From Deltaproteobacteria bacterium (GTDB lineage: Bacteria; Desulfobacterota_D; UBA1144; Nemesobacterales; UBA2774): a DNA stretch of 64,000 bases. Made by a program: the position numbers and the translations under genes. The stretch is from NCBI GenBank assembly GCA_029262275.1, contig JAJCZS010000010.1, positions 1-64,000 on the forward strand, written 5' to 3'. Under the pieces are notes generated by a model. It was given only the letters and a program-made list of their open reading frames with translations. It searched no databases and was not told where the DNA came from. Positions within the stretch are counted from its first letter, which is position 1. Every line of letters starts with the position of its first letter. Below are positions 54,878 to 63,640 of the stretch, piece after piece.

Positions 54878-55855
54878 ATGAATCTAAGAAATATTCTTAT
54901 AAGAATTGTGGCTATTTTAATAGTTTTTATAGTTCTATTGGCTTTGGGCGAACTCTTAATCCGGGTATATCTCAACTTCAATACGGCTTACGATATAGAG
55001 ATGACCAAATATGCCCTGAACCTTAAAAAGGATTCAGAGAATCCATTAATTGGCCATGAGCACAGACCCAATCAATCCATGGAACTAATGCATGTGATGG
55101 TAGATATTAATTCTGATGGACACAGGGACAAAGAATATCCGGTCGAAAAAAGTGATAAACAGAGAATTATATTTCTAGGAGATTCGCTCACTTTTGGATG
55201 GGGAGTCAAAGAAGAAGAAACCTTCGCTACTCTAGTTGAGGATGATTTAAATTCTCAGAGCCCTACAGAAGTTATTAATTTTGGTACAGGCAATTATAAC
55301 ACTGAGCAGGAAGTAAACCTCTTTATAGAAAAAGGGCTCAAGTACAATCCTGACAAAGTCGTTCTATTCTATTTTATTAACGATGCCGAGCTCACGCCGC
55401 AGAAATCTGGGCTTTGGTTCCTGGGTTATTCTCAGTTTATATCTTTTTACTGGTCAAGGATTAACTCTATGCTTAATAACTTCCTGCCTTCAAAAAGCTT
55501 TCAGGAATTCTATGAATCTCTTTATGATGAGGGCGAGCAAGGGTGGATCAATACTAGAAAAGCAATAATACAACTTCGAGATATATGTGAGGATAGAGGA
55601 ATTGAGTTTCAGGTGGTGCTTCTTCCAGAGTTACATGATGTAAACAATGAGATATTTGCTAATATTTACAACAATTTAGCGCTATTTTTAGCGGAAAACA
55701 ATATAGACTATCTTAATTTAGCTAAGCTTTTTGAGAATCACCCCAATCAGATAGAACTATGGGTAAGCTATGATGATGCTCATCCTAACAACATTGCACA
55801 TAGAAAAATTGCTGAATCATCGGTAGAATTTATTAAAAACAAGGGGAACAAATAG
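54878..55855 (+). CDS. SGNH/GDSL hydrolase-like protein, membrane anchored (first of two)
   Basis: The 325-residue protein has an N-terminal membrane helix (about 7-28). Block I is FLGDSLTFGWGV (nucleophile Ser), block II is NFGTGNYNTEQEV, and block V is DDAHPNNIAH with catalytic Asp and His. Such enzymes often remove or add acyl groups on surface polysaccharides. Its stop overlaps the GTG start of a tiny membrane protein by one base. Confidence 0.85.
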   Translation: MNLRNILIRIVAILIVFIVLLALGELLIRVYLNFNTAYDIEMTKYALNLKKDSENPLIGHEHRPNQSMELMHVMVDINSDGHRDKEYPVEKSDKQRIIFLGDSLTFGWGVKEEETFATLVEDDLNSQSPTEVINFGTGNYNTEQEVNLFIEKGLKYNPDKVVLFYFINDAELTPQKSGLWFLGYSQFISFYWSRINSMLNNFLPSKSFQEFYESLYDEGEQGWINTRKAIIQLRDICEDRGIEFQVVLLPELHDVNNEIFANIYNNLALFLAENNIDYLNLAKLFENHPNQIELWVSYDDAHPNNIAHRKIAESSVEFIKNKGNK

Positions 55856-55989
55856 TGTTTAAAAATTTCTTCTCACGATACAAATATTATCTTATCACAG
55901 CACTCATCGTATTTGTCGTATTAACAGCCCTTTTGATTCTATTTTCAGGCGGACCACAACAGGGCGGTTTTAACTATCAGATTTTTTAA
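55855..55989 (+). CDS. Tiny single-helix membrane protein, DUF5989-like
   Basis: A 44-residue reading frame begins at a GTG that overlaps the previous stop codon (TAGTG), preceded by AAGGGG. The product has a basic N-terminus (MFKNFFSRYKYY), one hydrophobic helix (about 13-33) and ends GGFNYQIF. This layout resembles DUF5989 proteins, which end APFIYTLF and are known to sit in SGNH-hydrolase/carbamoyltransferase clusters. Its place between two SGNH genes supports it being real. Confidence 0.65.
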   Translation: MFKNFFSRYKYYLITALIVFVVLTALLILFSGGPQQGGFNYQIF

Positions 55990-56013
55990 TTATAAATAGA
56001 TAGAAATTAAAAA

Positions 56014-57015
56014 GTGACCCAAGCAAATAGTAAGAACTCTTCAAATAGCCGTCTAACAGATTTACTTATAGTATTTCTTCTCATTGTTCTATTCGCATTA
56101 CTCATGGAGCAGGTCGTTAGATTTTATCTCTTCGGAGCTAATTCTCTAAGTTACGAAAAAATGAAAAGTGTAGGATCCATGGGATATACGGGGTATCTTC
56201 AGGAGTCTGATTTCCCTGGTGTGGTATACGAATTCAAGCCTGGGATTGACTCATACTTTAAACTCTCAGACTTTAAAACAAATTCCAAAGGACTAAGAGA
56301 CAAAGAGTATAGTTTGGATAAACCTGAGAATACTTTTAGGGTAGCTGTTATCGGAGGCTCATTTACAGTCCCTGCGGGAGTCGACATAGACTTGGCTTTC
56401 CATAGTATTTTAGAGGATCGATTAACTAGCGAAAACCCTGATTTAGAATATGAGTTTATCAACTTTGGAGTTAGTGGATACAGAATTAACAACAAGATTG
56501 CAACTCTTAAACATAAAGCTCTAAAATATGATCCGGATTTAGTATTATTTATTCTAGATGGCTCTCAATTCACAGAGGATGAAGAAAAAGATTTTAAACC
56601 TAAACCAAAGAAGAACCAGTTTTTTCAAAGCTTCACATATAAATTATTATCTAAAGCCAAAGTATTTAAAGATGACGACAAGCACAAAGAATATCTCGAT
56701 AAGCATCTAGAGGGTTTAGGTGAGCTTGATAATGATCTTTTGGAGTTAAGCCAAATTAGCAAGCAATATAATGTTCCAATTGCTATTGTTGTACTAGATC
56801 ACGACTATTCGCATTACAAATTAAGCGGCGAAATAGAAGGTCTAGTAAAGAAAAACAATCTATATTTCTCAAACACAATTCCTGCATTTCAAGACATAGA
56901 CATAGGTGAGTTGACGATTTACAAAACCGATATCCACCCCAACGCAAAGGTTAATCAAATCTTTGCAGATGAAATATATGAGGACCTCGAAGAACAATCG
57001 TTAATAAAGAAGTGA
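56014..57015 (+). CDS. SGNH hydrolase-like protein, membrane anchored (second of two)
   Basis: The 333-residue protein starts at GTG 56014. It has an N-terminal helix (about 16-38), block I VIGGSFTVPAGV with Ser as nucleophile (GGS rather than GDS), block II INFGVSGYRIN and block V TDIHPNAKVN with Asp and His. It is a paralogue of the gene at 54878. The two SGNH genes with the tiny membrane protein form one unit. It probably modifies a surface glycan. Confidence 0.82.
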   Translation: MTQANSKNSSNSRLTDLLIVFLLIVLFALLMEQVVRFYLFGANSLSYEKMKSVGSMGYTGYLQESDFPGVVYEFKPGIDSYFKLSDFKTNSKGLRDKEYSLDKPENTFRVAVIGGSFTVPAGVDIDLAFHSILEDRLTSENPDLEYEFINFGVSGYRINNKIATLKHKALKYDPDLVLFILDGSQFTEDEEKDFKPKPKKNQFFQSFTYKLLSKAKVFKDDDKHKEYLDKHLEGLGELDNDLLELSQISKQYNVPIAIVVLDHDYSHYKLSGEIEGLVKKNNLYFSNTIPAFQDIDIGELTIYKTDIHPNAKVNQIFADEIYEDLEEQSLIKK

Positions 57016-57071
57016 TGATCTATTGATGGATCTCAGATATTCTGTAAGATATTACTCCTACTTTAAATTAT

Positions 57072-57145
57072 GTCCCCGTAGCTCAGTAGGATAGAGCGCA
57101 GGATTCCTAATCCTGAGGCCAGAGGTTCGAATCCTCTCGGGGACG
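57072..57145 (+). tRNA. tRNA-Arg (CCT)
   Basis: A 74-base cloverleaf with acceptor GTCCCCG/CGGGGAC and anticodon loop TTCCTAA (CCT) is clear. CCA is not encoded. Confidence 0.96.
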
Positions 57146-57202
57146 CATTACACCCCATCCAACCTAAAACAGCTAACAAATAAGTTATCTGAAAAAAAAC
57201 TC

Positions 57203-57231
57203 TTGACTTCTTAAGACACGTGCTTTATATT
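57203..57231 (+). promoter_or_regulatory. Promoter between tRNA-Arg and trhO
   Basis: TTGACT at 57203-57208 and TATATT at 57226-57231 are separated by exactly 17 bases. Transcription would begin near 57238 and meet a strong terminator about 70 bases later. Confidence 0.65.
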
Positions 57232-57237
57232 ATTCAT

Positions 57238-57331
57238 GAAACTTAAGTAACGCACTTAAAATCATCCTCCATCCTCCTTTAAGAAAGGGGAAGCAAATCG
57301 GAAAAGACTTGCTTCCCCTTCTCTTTTTTTT
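57238..57331 (+). ncRNA. Candidate small RNA or attenuated leader of trhO
   Basis: The segment runs from the predicted transcription start to a strong terminator, about 94 bases, and contains no gene. Its unpaired part has two CCTCC motifs (ATCCTCCATCCTCCTTT) that are complementary to Shine-Dalgarno sequences. CTCCTTT can also pair with AAAGGGG, which would block the left arm of the terminator; that is the arrangement of an antiterminator. It could thus be a stand-alone sRNA or the switchable leader of trhO, 48 bases downstream. Confidence 0.45.
57285..57331 (+). terminator. Strong rho-independent terminator upstream of trhO
   Basis: AAGGGGAAGCAA (57285-57296) and TTGCTTCCCCTT (57309-57320) form a perfect 12-bp stem, followed by CTC and a run of T residues. 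Confidence 0.9.
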
Positions 57332-57378
57332 AAGCATTTTTACCATGGTTACAATCAGTTATAATTATCGACCAGATT

Positions 57379-58302
57379 ATGGATAAAATACATATAATTC
57401 TATTCTACAAATTTACGGATATAAAAAATCCCGAAGATTTTATAGAAAAGCAGCTTAACTTCTGCACAAAAGAAAGACTGCTTGGGAAAATCCTGGTAGC
57501 CAAAGAAGGAATAAACGGCTCACTCAGCGGCTCTAAAGAGCAAGTCTACAAATACAAAGAATACCTAACGGGCCAAGACCAATTCAAAGATATAATCTTT
57601 AAAGAAGAAATTGGAACATTTAGCCCTTTTAAGAAGATTATAGTTCGTCAGAAAAAAGAAATTATACGGATGGATCAAGATCTAGACCTAGAGAAAAGGG
57701 GAAATTATATAACCCCCCAAGAACTTATGGAGCTATATGACAGCGATGAAGAGTTTATAGTTCTTGACACCAGAAACAATTATGAATCTGAAGTAGGCAA
57801 ATTTAAAAACGCTATAACACCTGATATAGATACTTTCCGTGAATTCCCTGAAGCACTCAAATCACTAGAAGACAAGAAAGACAAAAAGATTATTACCTAC
57901 TGCACAGGTGGTATTAGATGTGAAAAAGCAACTTCTTATATGATAAAAGAAGGATTTAAGAATGTTTACCAGTTGCAAGATGGAATTATTAACTTCTGCC
58001 AGCAATTTCCGAACACACTCTGGGAAGGAAAGTGCTTTGTCTTTGACCAGAGACTTCTCTCGCACGTTGACCCAGATGCTGAGCCAATCACGCACTGTGT
58101 ACACTGCAATCAAAGCTGTGATAGATATTACAACTGCAAAAACCCAACCTGTGACGACTTTATAGTTATATGTGAGAAATGCAGTCAAGATTATAACGGC
58201 TGTTGCTCAGAAAAATGCGTTGATGAATATAAAGCTTATACAACACGCAAATCAAGAGAAAGACAAGGATACAAGAGCAAAGAAAATACGCAGGAGAGAT
58301 AA
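57379..58302 (+). CDS. trhO: tRNA uridine(34) hydroxylase TrhO (rhodanese family)
   Basis: TrhO hydroxylates uridine 34 of certain tRNAs with oxygen, the first step to 5-methoxyuridine-type bases. The 307-residue protein has an acylphosphatase-like N-terminal domain (ILVAKEGINGSLSG), a rhodanese domain (FIVLDTRNNYES and YCTGGIRCEKA with the active Cys) and a Cys-rich C-terminal zinc region (CVHCNQSCDRYYNC, CEKCSQ). No clear Shine-Dalgarno is seen before the ATG. It lies downstream of a strong terminator that may control it. Confidence 0.92.
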   Translation: MDKIHIILFYKFTDIKNPEDFIEKQLNFCTKERLLGKILVAKEGINGSLSGSKEQVYKYKEYLTGQDQFKDIIFKEEIGTFSPFKKIIVRQKKEIIRMDQDLDLEKRGNYITPQELMELYDSDEEFIVLDTRNNYESEVGKFKNAITPDIDTFREFPEALKSLEDKKDKKIITYCTGGIRCEKATSYMIKEGFKNVYQLQDGIINFCQQFPNTLWEGKCFVFDQRLLSHVDPDAEPITHCVHCNQSCDRYYNCKNPTCDDFIVICEKCSQDYNGCCSEKCVDEYKAYTTRKSRERQGYKSKENTQER

Positions 58303-58303
58303 T

Positions 58304-58693
58304 ATGAGGACATTATTACTGTTTGCAATATTAACAATTTCTACCAATTATGCACTTGCTGAATGCACAGAATATATGCAGGCCTTCAACAAACACCAAC
58401 TTGTAATAAAAGGAATGATGGATCTGAACTTTGAGGGCAAAATGAATGCACAGGTGGGAGATGCTATTGGCAAACGACTTAAGGAAGCACAAGAGCCTCT
58501 CGATTCTGGAGATTATCCCAAAGCTTGTGGTATATATGACTCGATAATTGAGGACTATGGTTTTGATAAATCATTTGAAGAAGCTCCTGCAAAAGAAACT
58601 AAAGAAACTACTACCAGTAGCTCGACTAGCTCAAGTGATGAGGCAGGTGATGCTGCTGAATCGCCATCAAGTGTGGCACCATCTTCTGATTAA
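58304..58693 (+). CDS. Small exported protein
   Basis: The start chosen is ATG 58304, behind AGGAGAG and one base after the trhO stop. The 129-residue protein has a signal peptide ending ALA, a helical middle and a Ser/Thr/Glu-rich tail (ETKETTTSSSTSSS). It was not recognised. It is probably co-transcribed with trhO, without an evident functional link. Confidence 0.65.
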   Translation: MRTLLLFAILTISTNYALAECTEYMQAFNKHQLVIKGMMDLNFEGKMNAQVGDAIGKRLKEAQEPLDSGDYPKACGIYDSIIEDYGFDKSFEEAPAKETKETTTSSSTSSSDEAGDAAESPSSVAPSSD

Positions 58694-58798
58694 TCTAAAC
58701 CTGCAAACCAATATAGCTTATAATCTTTATATCAAATTATAATTGTGGAGGGGATTCTATAATTAAATGGGAATCTTTATAATAGGTAGTCAGATAAT

Positions 58799-58900
58799 TC
58801 AATCTTGGTCATTATCTTGTTCCCTGCGCGCACGCATTATGATTGCGATTACAAAACCAGAGAGACCAAGTGCATAAATTACGGGCCCTAGAATTTCCAT
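58799..58900 (-). CDS. Possible 33-residue single-helix membrane peptide
   Basis: A short frame encodes MEILGPVIYALGLSGFVIAI followed by a basic MRARR and an acidic end. The hydrophobic helix followed by positive charges is the layout of small membrane proteins. The supposed binding site (GGGGG) is 14 bases upstream, which is far. Plausible but not proven. Confidence 0.35.
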   Translation of the reverse strand: MEILGPVIYALGLSGFVIAIIMRARREQDNDQD

Positions 58901-58947
58901 AGTAAGAAATCATACCCCCAATAAGATTTATACAGTTATTATCATAT

Positions 58948-58977
58948 GCCGGAGACCATATGTCTATAGTCTCCGGC
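58948..58977. terminator. Hairpin past the fusion gene
   Basis: GCCGGAGAC and GTCTCCGGC form a perfect 9-bp stem around 12 bases, 28 bases beyond the stop of the malate synthase-isocitrate lyase gene. No T run follows, so it may stabilise the 3' end. Confidence 0.6.
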
Positions 58978-59004
58978 AAAGTGTTAATCTTCTTTTTGAA
59001 ATAC

Positions 59005-62000
59005 TTACTTTTTCTTTTTAGTAGCTTTCTTAGCTGTTGATTTCTTTTGAATGAATTTCTTAAGCTCTTTTTGATCAGCCTTAAGAAGCTCTTTGATTCG
59101 AGGTGGGTTCACTTCAGCTACAATCACATCTCCAACTTCCATATGCACATTACCAAAAATGCCATGTTTCTGCATTCCCTTGGTCTGCATCTGGTTATCA
59201 TCCGTTGGGTTAACATAGTGTATAGCCACTCCTTTATATCTGTGTATCAAGAACAGTGAAAGCAATCCATTTAATCTCTTCTGACGATACTCTGTATCAA
59301 AAGTGTTCTGATCTCTAACAAATATTAGGGTTTTACCCATTCTGTCACTTATAGTTGAGAAAATAACATCTGCTATCTTACTATTATCTCCGTCAAACAC
59401 TGCAAGCTCTAGCAGTTCAGATCCTGCTGTATGAGGTCTAAGCTGTACACGGAAGTTATCTTCGAAACCATAGTGATCTTTCCAGATCTCAAGCCAATCC
59501 TCAAGCAGCCTTGGTGGAACCTCGGTTTCAACAAGGTGTTGTACTTGTGTAGATCCTTTACCCATAGCTTTTGTTGTTGCTGTTCGTCCAGAAGATGCAG
59601 CCAATGCGCCGTCCATCCTAGGTCCACCAACAAGTGACTGAGGTGTTTTATAAGGAGAATCAACAAGTCTGAATTTTCTTTGCAATCTAGCAAGTGCCAA
59701 CATACCATCTTGTTTGAGTGCTGTGGAGAATTCTTCTGCAGCAAGTCCATCTATCTGATGACCACCGTAGGTAATAAAGTCGAAAACAAATCCGAGTTTT
59801 CCGATCTCTTGAGGGAACACTCTCATCTCATCCTCTGTCATACCTGTGGTATCCCAGTTAAATGAAGGGGAGAGGTTATAAGCAAGCATCTTATCTGGGA
59901 AAATTTCATGAATTGCTTCTGCAAACTCTCTGGCTTCTTCTAAATTAGCTGTTTTAGTTTCCATCCAGATCAGATCGCAATATGGTGCAACTGCCATAGA
60001 TTTTGCTATTGCATATTCAATTCCGCCCTTAACCTGATAATATCCCTCAGGAGTTCTTGAGAGCTCACAATCCCATGATGCCTCAATTCCCATTGATCTG
60101 GCCTTCTCTCTTGCATGGTGGAAAGAAACCTGCTTTGCGAAGTCATACCATTCTTCAATGGTCATATTCAGGTCTCTGCCTTCTTCAATCTGAAATTCCA
60201 TCTTCTCAGCAACAGCCTGTGCAAAAGTCATAAGAGCTGACTCAGCCTCCCATGTCTCTACAAACTTTGTAGCCGCATTATCAAGCGGCTTGGTAATACT
60301 TCTTTCCTTACCATCTTTGAGAGCTTGAATGCTTTCATCAATTATTGCTGTAAGCCCTACTTCATCAAACCATTTGTATGCCTGCTCATATTCGTCATCT
60401 GAAATTTGATATAGCAGATGACCGTTAACATCTGTAATACCTTTGTCGTAGAATCTTTTAAGAATGGAGAGATAGCAAATCTTGTAGCCAGGAACATCAA
60501 TGTTCGTAGCACCTAAAATAAATGGATGGTCACGCTCATCTCCTCTTCCATCTAATAGGTTTGCTGCCTCAGCATCTGTTCTTGCAACAATAATTCCAGG
60601 AACTTTCATTATGTCTAATTGGAACCTTGCTGCGGTTAATCTTTTTATTTGTTCATCTATTGGAACTAGCACCTTACCACCCTGGTGTCCACATTTTTTT
60701 GTACCAGGCTTCTGGTCTTCAATGTGATATCCGGTAACACCAACTTCAACAAAGCGGCGTATCAGATTTCTCACGTGCGCATCACCACCGTGTCCAGTGT
60801 CAGCATCAGCAATAATAAATGGTCTATAGTCATATCTTGGGGTAGATCTTCTTTCCTTCTCAGACATTCTTGATCTAAAGAACTTCTGATTCCTATCTGC
60901 AGTCAAAAGTGCCCTTACCAATGTAGACGCTTCATCTGGAACCTGGCTTAAGGGGTAGCTTGCTAAATCGGGACCAGGATCTTCATCCTTAGAACCTTTA
61001 GCTGAAGTTGCCCAGCCACCAAGATATATGCCTTCAATACCGATACGCTTCATAGCAACAATCTGACTAGGTGAATAAGGACCGAAACTTGTAATCTGCT
61101 CACCTTTTGCAAATAGCTCTCTTAACCTGTCATAGAACTGTGCAGAATATACTCTGGCAACAGTGTAGTCAGTATCAAGAGTACCTCTTTGCTGTACTAC
61201 CTGACGAGCAGAATAAAGACGTTTAACGCCTTTAAAACGAGGACTAGCAAAATACTGCTTTGTCTCATGGACCTCTCTTTCAAAGTCGTCCATCTCATCC
61301 TCTAATGATGTGTCAATCCCCTTTTCTGGAGCAAAATCCAGATTCTCTGTAATCCTTGTGCCATCTTTTCTAAATGAGTCCATATAGTTTGTTATCCTCT
61401 CTTTTGCTGTGGCTAGATCATGATTATTAAGGTTAATATTCAGAAGATCTATATACCACGGAGTTTTTACTTCATCCAACACATACGCTTTAACAATTTC
61501 CTTTGCTATCGGCAGTGTTGTTGGTTTTGAATCATCATGTACATCTTTGTCTTTTGCTTTAAGTAATTTGTCATACTCTTCTTCAAGGAGCCTTTCAAAA
61601 AGCTCTACAGTAAATGTATCTCCTGCTTTAACTTTAGTTTCCTTATCAGCTTCGTTGAGTTTTCCACCCTTATGTAGCCATTCCCAAAGAATACTTAAGC
61701 GTATCTCTCCGGTTGCAGCGTCTTCCATAAGATATAGAATGTCGTCATTACCAAAGAAATCAGCTGGCTTAAGAGCTGCTGCCTGAAAACCCTGTCCAAA
61801 AGCGTTTCCATACTGAAGAGCAACGCTGATTAAATTACGGGCGCCTCTTATGCTTCTTGGAGCTTCCTCAAGAAGCGTAAGGCCCTCAGCATCTTCATCT
61901 GTATATGTTAGGGCTGGGAATTTTCTTCCGAGCTGGTTAGCGTCTCCGACCTTTTCCCAAACAGGTCTAATAATATGTACCATCTTCCAGTGAGCTACCC

Positions 62001-63255
62001 ACTTTCCACTGGCGCCTTCTTTTTGCTCCCTTACTGCTCCAGCAAGTGCTTTTTCCATACTACTCTCAACACCTTCTTTTGAACCCACAGGGATGTTAGG
62101 TTCCATTCCACCCTGCCAAAGCGCGAAGTTACCGTTTATATCAGGAGTATTTACTGCTCTTCTGACCCGGTCTTCATAATTTCTCATGTAACCATATGTC
62201 ATAGTGATAGGCTCGATGTTTGGATTAATGAAATATTTATCCCAAGCCATAGCGTCTGAGACGCTGTTTATGTAATCCCATCTTCCAGTATTAAATCCAA
62301 CAAAGTGTCTACCCAAAGCAGCTCTAATTTCCATTAGCTGGAAAGTCTCTTCAAGCTGTTCGATAAGAACATATCCTTTGATAGAACCAATTGGAATATT
62401 TAGATGATCCTCAAGAGCACTTAGTATTTCATTCCAAAAAGCAGCTTCTTCAGCTGTCTGAATTTTGGGGAGATAAAGTACAATTGAAGCACCTTTTTTC
62501 TCAAGCTCTTTGTAGTTGTTAACAACGTAAAGCACCATATCTACAATTGAGGCTGAGAGAGCTAAACCGTTTTCATCACGCACATGTCTATCATCAAGAT
62601 GAAGACCTCTAGCGCGGAATATTATAGTTGTGAAATCAAGTTGTTTTTTCCAGTCCTTGATTTTTTCCTCACCGAAAAAGCCTTCAGACCATTTATTGAT
62701 CTCTCCGGCCACTTTTTCAGCTACTTTTAAAAACTTAGAATCTTTTTTTATTGCAAGTTTCAAATTCCTTTGGTTCTCAAGTGACATTGAGCTGATCTGG
62801 CCTAAAGCATCTTCACCGTCGAACATCCAACCATCTGCACCTGAGAGGAGAGCATATGCAACATTACGAATGCTGCTTTCTAGAGGAGAGTTTGGTTTTG
62901 CAGCTGGTCCGGTGCCTTGTATCCACTGTCTTTGTAAATCATGAGGAATTTCAGACCCTACAAACTTACCGTCACGAGCATCCTGAATCTTAATATTAGT
63001 ACGTGGAATAAAGTCGTGAGGATCAAGAAATCTTATTCTTTCTTTATTGCGGAATCTCTGTGCTCGTCTGGCATATCTTTTTTCCATAAGCAACTTCTGA
63101 TCCTTATTGAAAACAGACAGCACCTTCAAAGCATCAATTACTTCATCTGTATAGATATCTGGGTATTCGTTTTCCAAACCATCTCTGATCTGCAAACCCT
63201 TATTTGCTGAAATCACCCTTAGTGATTCTTTTGAGAAATTTCTTACCGTACTCAT
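59005..63255 (-). CDS. Malate synthase-isocitrate lyase fusion (bifunctional glyoxylate-shunt enzyme)
   Basis: One 1416-residue frame holds both glyoxylate-shunt enzymes. Residues about 50-600 are malate synthase A-type: [12 protein letters not shown] (catalytic Arg), [20 protein letters not shown] (metal Glu), NTGRWDYI and [11 protein letters not shown] (catalytic Asp512). Residues about 680-1200 are isocitrate lyase: [23 protein letters not shown] with the nucleophile Cys855, and ARTDAEAAN. Residues about 1200-1390 match the C-terminal domain of ICL2-type lyases ([43 protein letters not shown]). The tail is Lys-rich. The start is ATG 63255 behind GGAGAG. Both active sites look intact, so the protein should turn isocitrate and acetyl-CoA into malate and succinate. 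Confidence 0.93.
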   Translation of the reverse strand: MSTVRNFSKESLRVISANKGLQIRDGLENEYPDIYTDEVIDALKVLSVFNKDQKLLMEKRYARRAQRFRNKERIRFLDPHDFIPRTNIKIQDARDGKFVGSEIPHDLQRQWIQGTGPAAKPNSPLESSIRNVAYALLSGADGWMFDGEDALGQISSMSLENQRNLKLAIKKDSKFLKVAEKVAGEINKWSEGFFGEEKIKDWKKQLDFTTIIFRARGLHLDDRHVRDENGLALSASIVDMVLYVVNNYKELEKKGASIVLYLPKIQTAEEAAFWNEILSALEDHLNIPIGSIKGYVLIEQLEETFQLMEIRAALGRHFVGFNTGRWDYINSVSDAMAWDKYFINPNIEPITMTYGYMRNYEDRVRRAVNTPDINGNFALWQGGMEPNIPVGSKEGVESSMEKALAGAVREQKEGASGKWVAHWKMVHIIRPVWEKVGDANQLGRKFPALTYTDEDAEGLTLLEEAPRSIRGARNLISVALQYGNAFGQGFQAAALKPADFFGNDDILYLMEDAATGEIRLSILWEWLHKGGKLNEADKETKVKAGDTFTVELFERLLEEEYDKLLKAKDKDVHDDSKPTTLPIAKEIVKAYVLDEVKTPWYIDLLNINLNNHDLATAKERITNYMDSFRKDGTRITENLDFAPEKGIDTSLEDEMDDFEREVHETKQYFASPRFKGVKRLYSARQVVQQRGTLDTDYTVARVYSAQFYDRLRELFAKGEQITSFGPYSPSQIVAMKRIGIEGIYLGGWATSAKGSKDEDPGPDLASYPLSQVPDEASTLVRALLTADRNQKFFRSRMSEKERRSTPRYDYRPFIIADADTGHGGDAHVRNLIRRFVEVGVTGYHIEDQKPGTKKCGHQGGKVLVPIDEQIKRLTAARFQLDIMKVPGIIVARTDAEAANLLDGRGDERDHPFILGATNIDVPGYKICYLSILKRFYDKGITDVNGHLLYQISDDEYEQAYKWFDEVGLTAIIDESIQALKDGKERSITKPLDNAATKFVETWEAESALMTFAQAVAEKMEFQIEEGRDLNMTIEEWYDFAKQVSFHHAREKARSMGIEASWDCELSRTPEGYYQVKGGIEYAIAKSMAVAPYCDLIWMETKTANLEEAREFAEAIHEIFPDKMLAYNLSPSFNWDTTGMTEDEMRVFPQEIGKLGFVFDFITYGGHQIDGLAAEEFSTALKQDGMLALARLQRKFRLVDSPYKTPQSLVGGPRMDGALAASSGRTATTKAMGKGSTQVQHLVETEVPPRLLEDWLEIWKDHYGFEDNFRVQLRPHTAGSELLELAVFDGDNSKIADVIFSTISDRMGKTLIFVRDQNTFDTEYRQKRLNGLLSLFLIHRYKGVAIHYVNPTDDNQMQTKGMQKHGIFGNVHMEVGDVIVAEVNPPRIKELLKADQKELKKFIQKKSTAKKATKKKK

Positions 63256-63592
63256 AAGTTTCTACTCTCCTTGCTTGCATTTTTCATGAAACTTAAAAAA
63301 TAGGCTTATCATTATAATATAAGAAACAGTTAAATCAAATTTACTTGAGGAATGGTTTGAAAGAAATTTTTTATTGCAATAATTACAGCGAGTTAGCAAT
63401 ATTAGCAAGTGCAATTTTTACTGTGCAGTGCACAATAAAATCAACAAATATGAAGAAATTCCACCCTAGGAAAACTTCTTCATTCTCTTGAACCTGCCCT
63501 TTAAAAACTGATTGCAAAATAGTCGTTAGGGTTATTTATATTTAGGGTTCAAATTTGACACCTTATTATATACAATAATAAGGGCGGGAAAT
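63256..63592. other. Intergenic region between the divergent fusion gene and tolC-like gene
   Basis: This A/T-rich stretch should hold both promoters. It contains the inverted repeat TGTGCA-G-TGCACA at 63422-63434 and several GCAAT motifs, including the palindrome TATTGCAATA near 63372. These may be regulator sites. No gene or tRNA is seen. Confidence 0.4.
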
Positions 63593-63640
63593 ATGAATTT
63601 TACGAGTGCAAAATGCTTTCTAATTATATTTGTTCTATGA
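63593..63640 (+). CDS. Possible 15-codon leader peptide overlapping the tolC-like start
   Basis: A short frame starts behind GGGCGGGAA and encodes MNFTSAKCFLIIFVL. Its stop overlaps the next start codon in ATGA, the pattern of translational coupling. Such short frames arise by chance, so this is tentative. Confidence 0.25.
   Translation: MNFTSAKCFLIIFVL

Noticed and set aside
57234-57247. 14-base match TTCATGAAACTTAA shared with 63283-63296
   Set aside because: In an A/T-rich 64-kb window several exact 14-mers are expected by chance, and the contexts differ.
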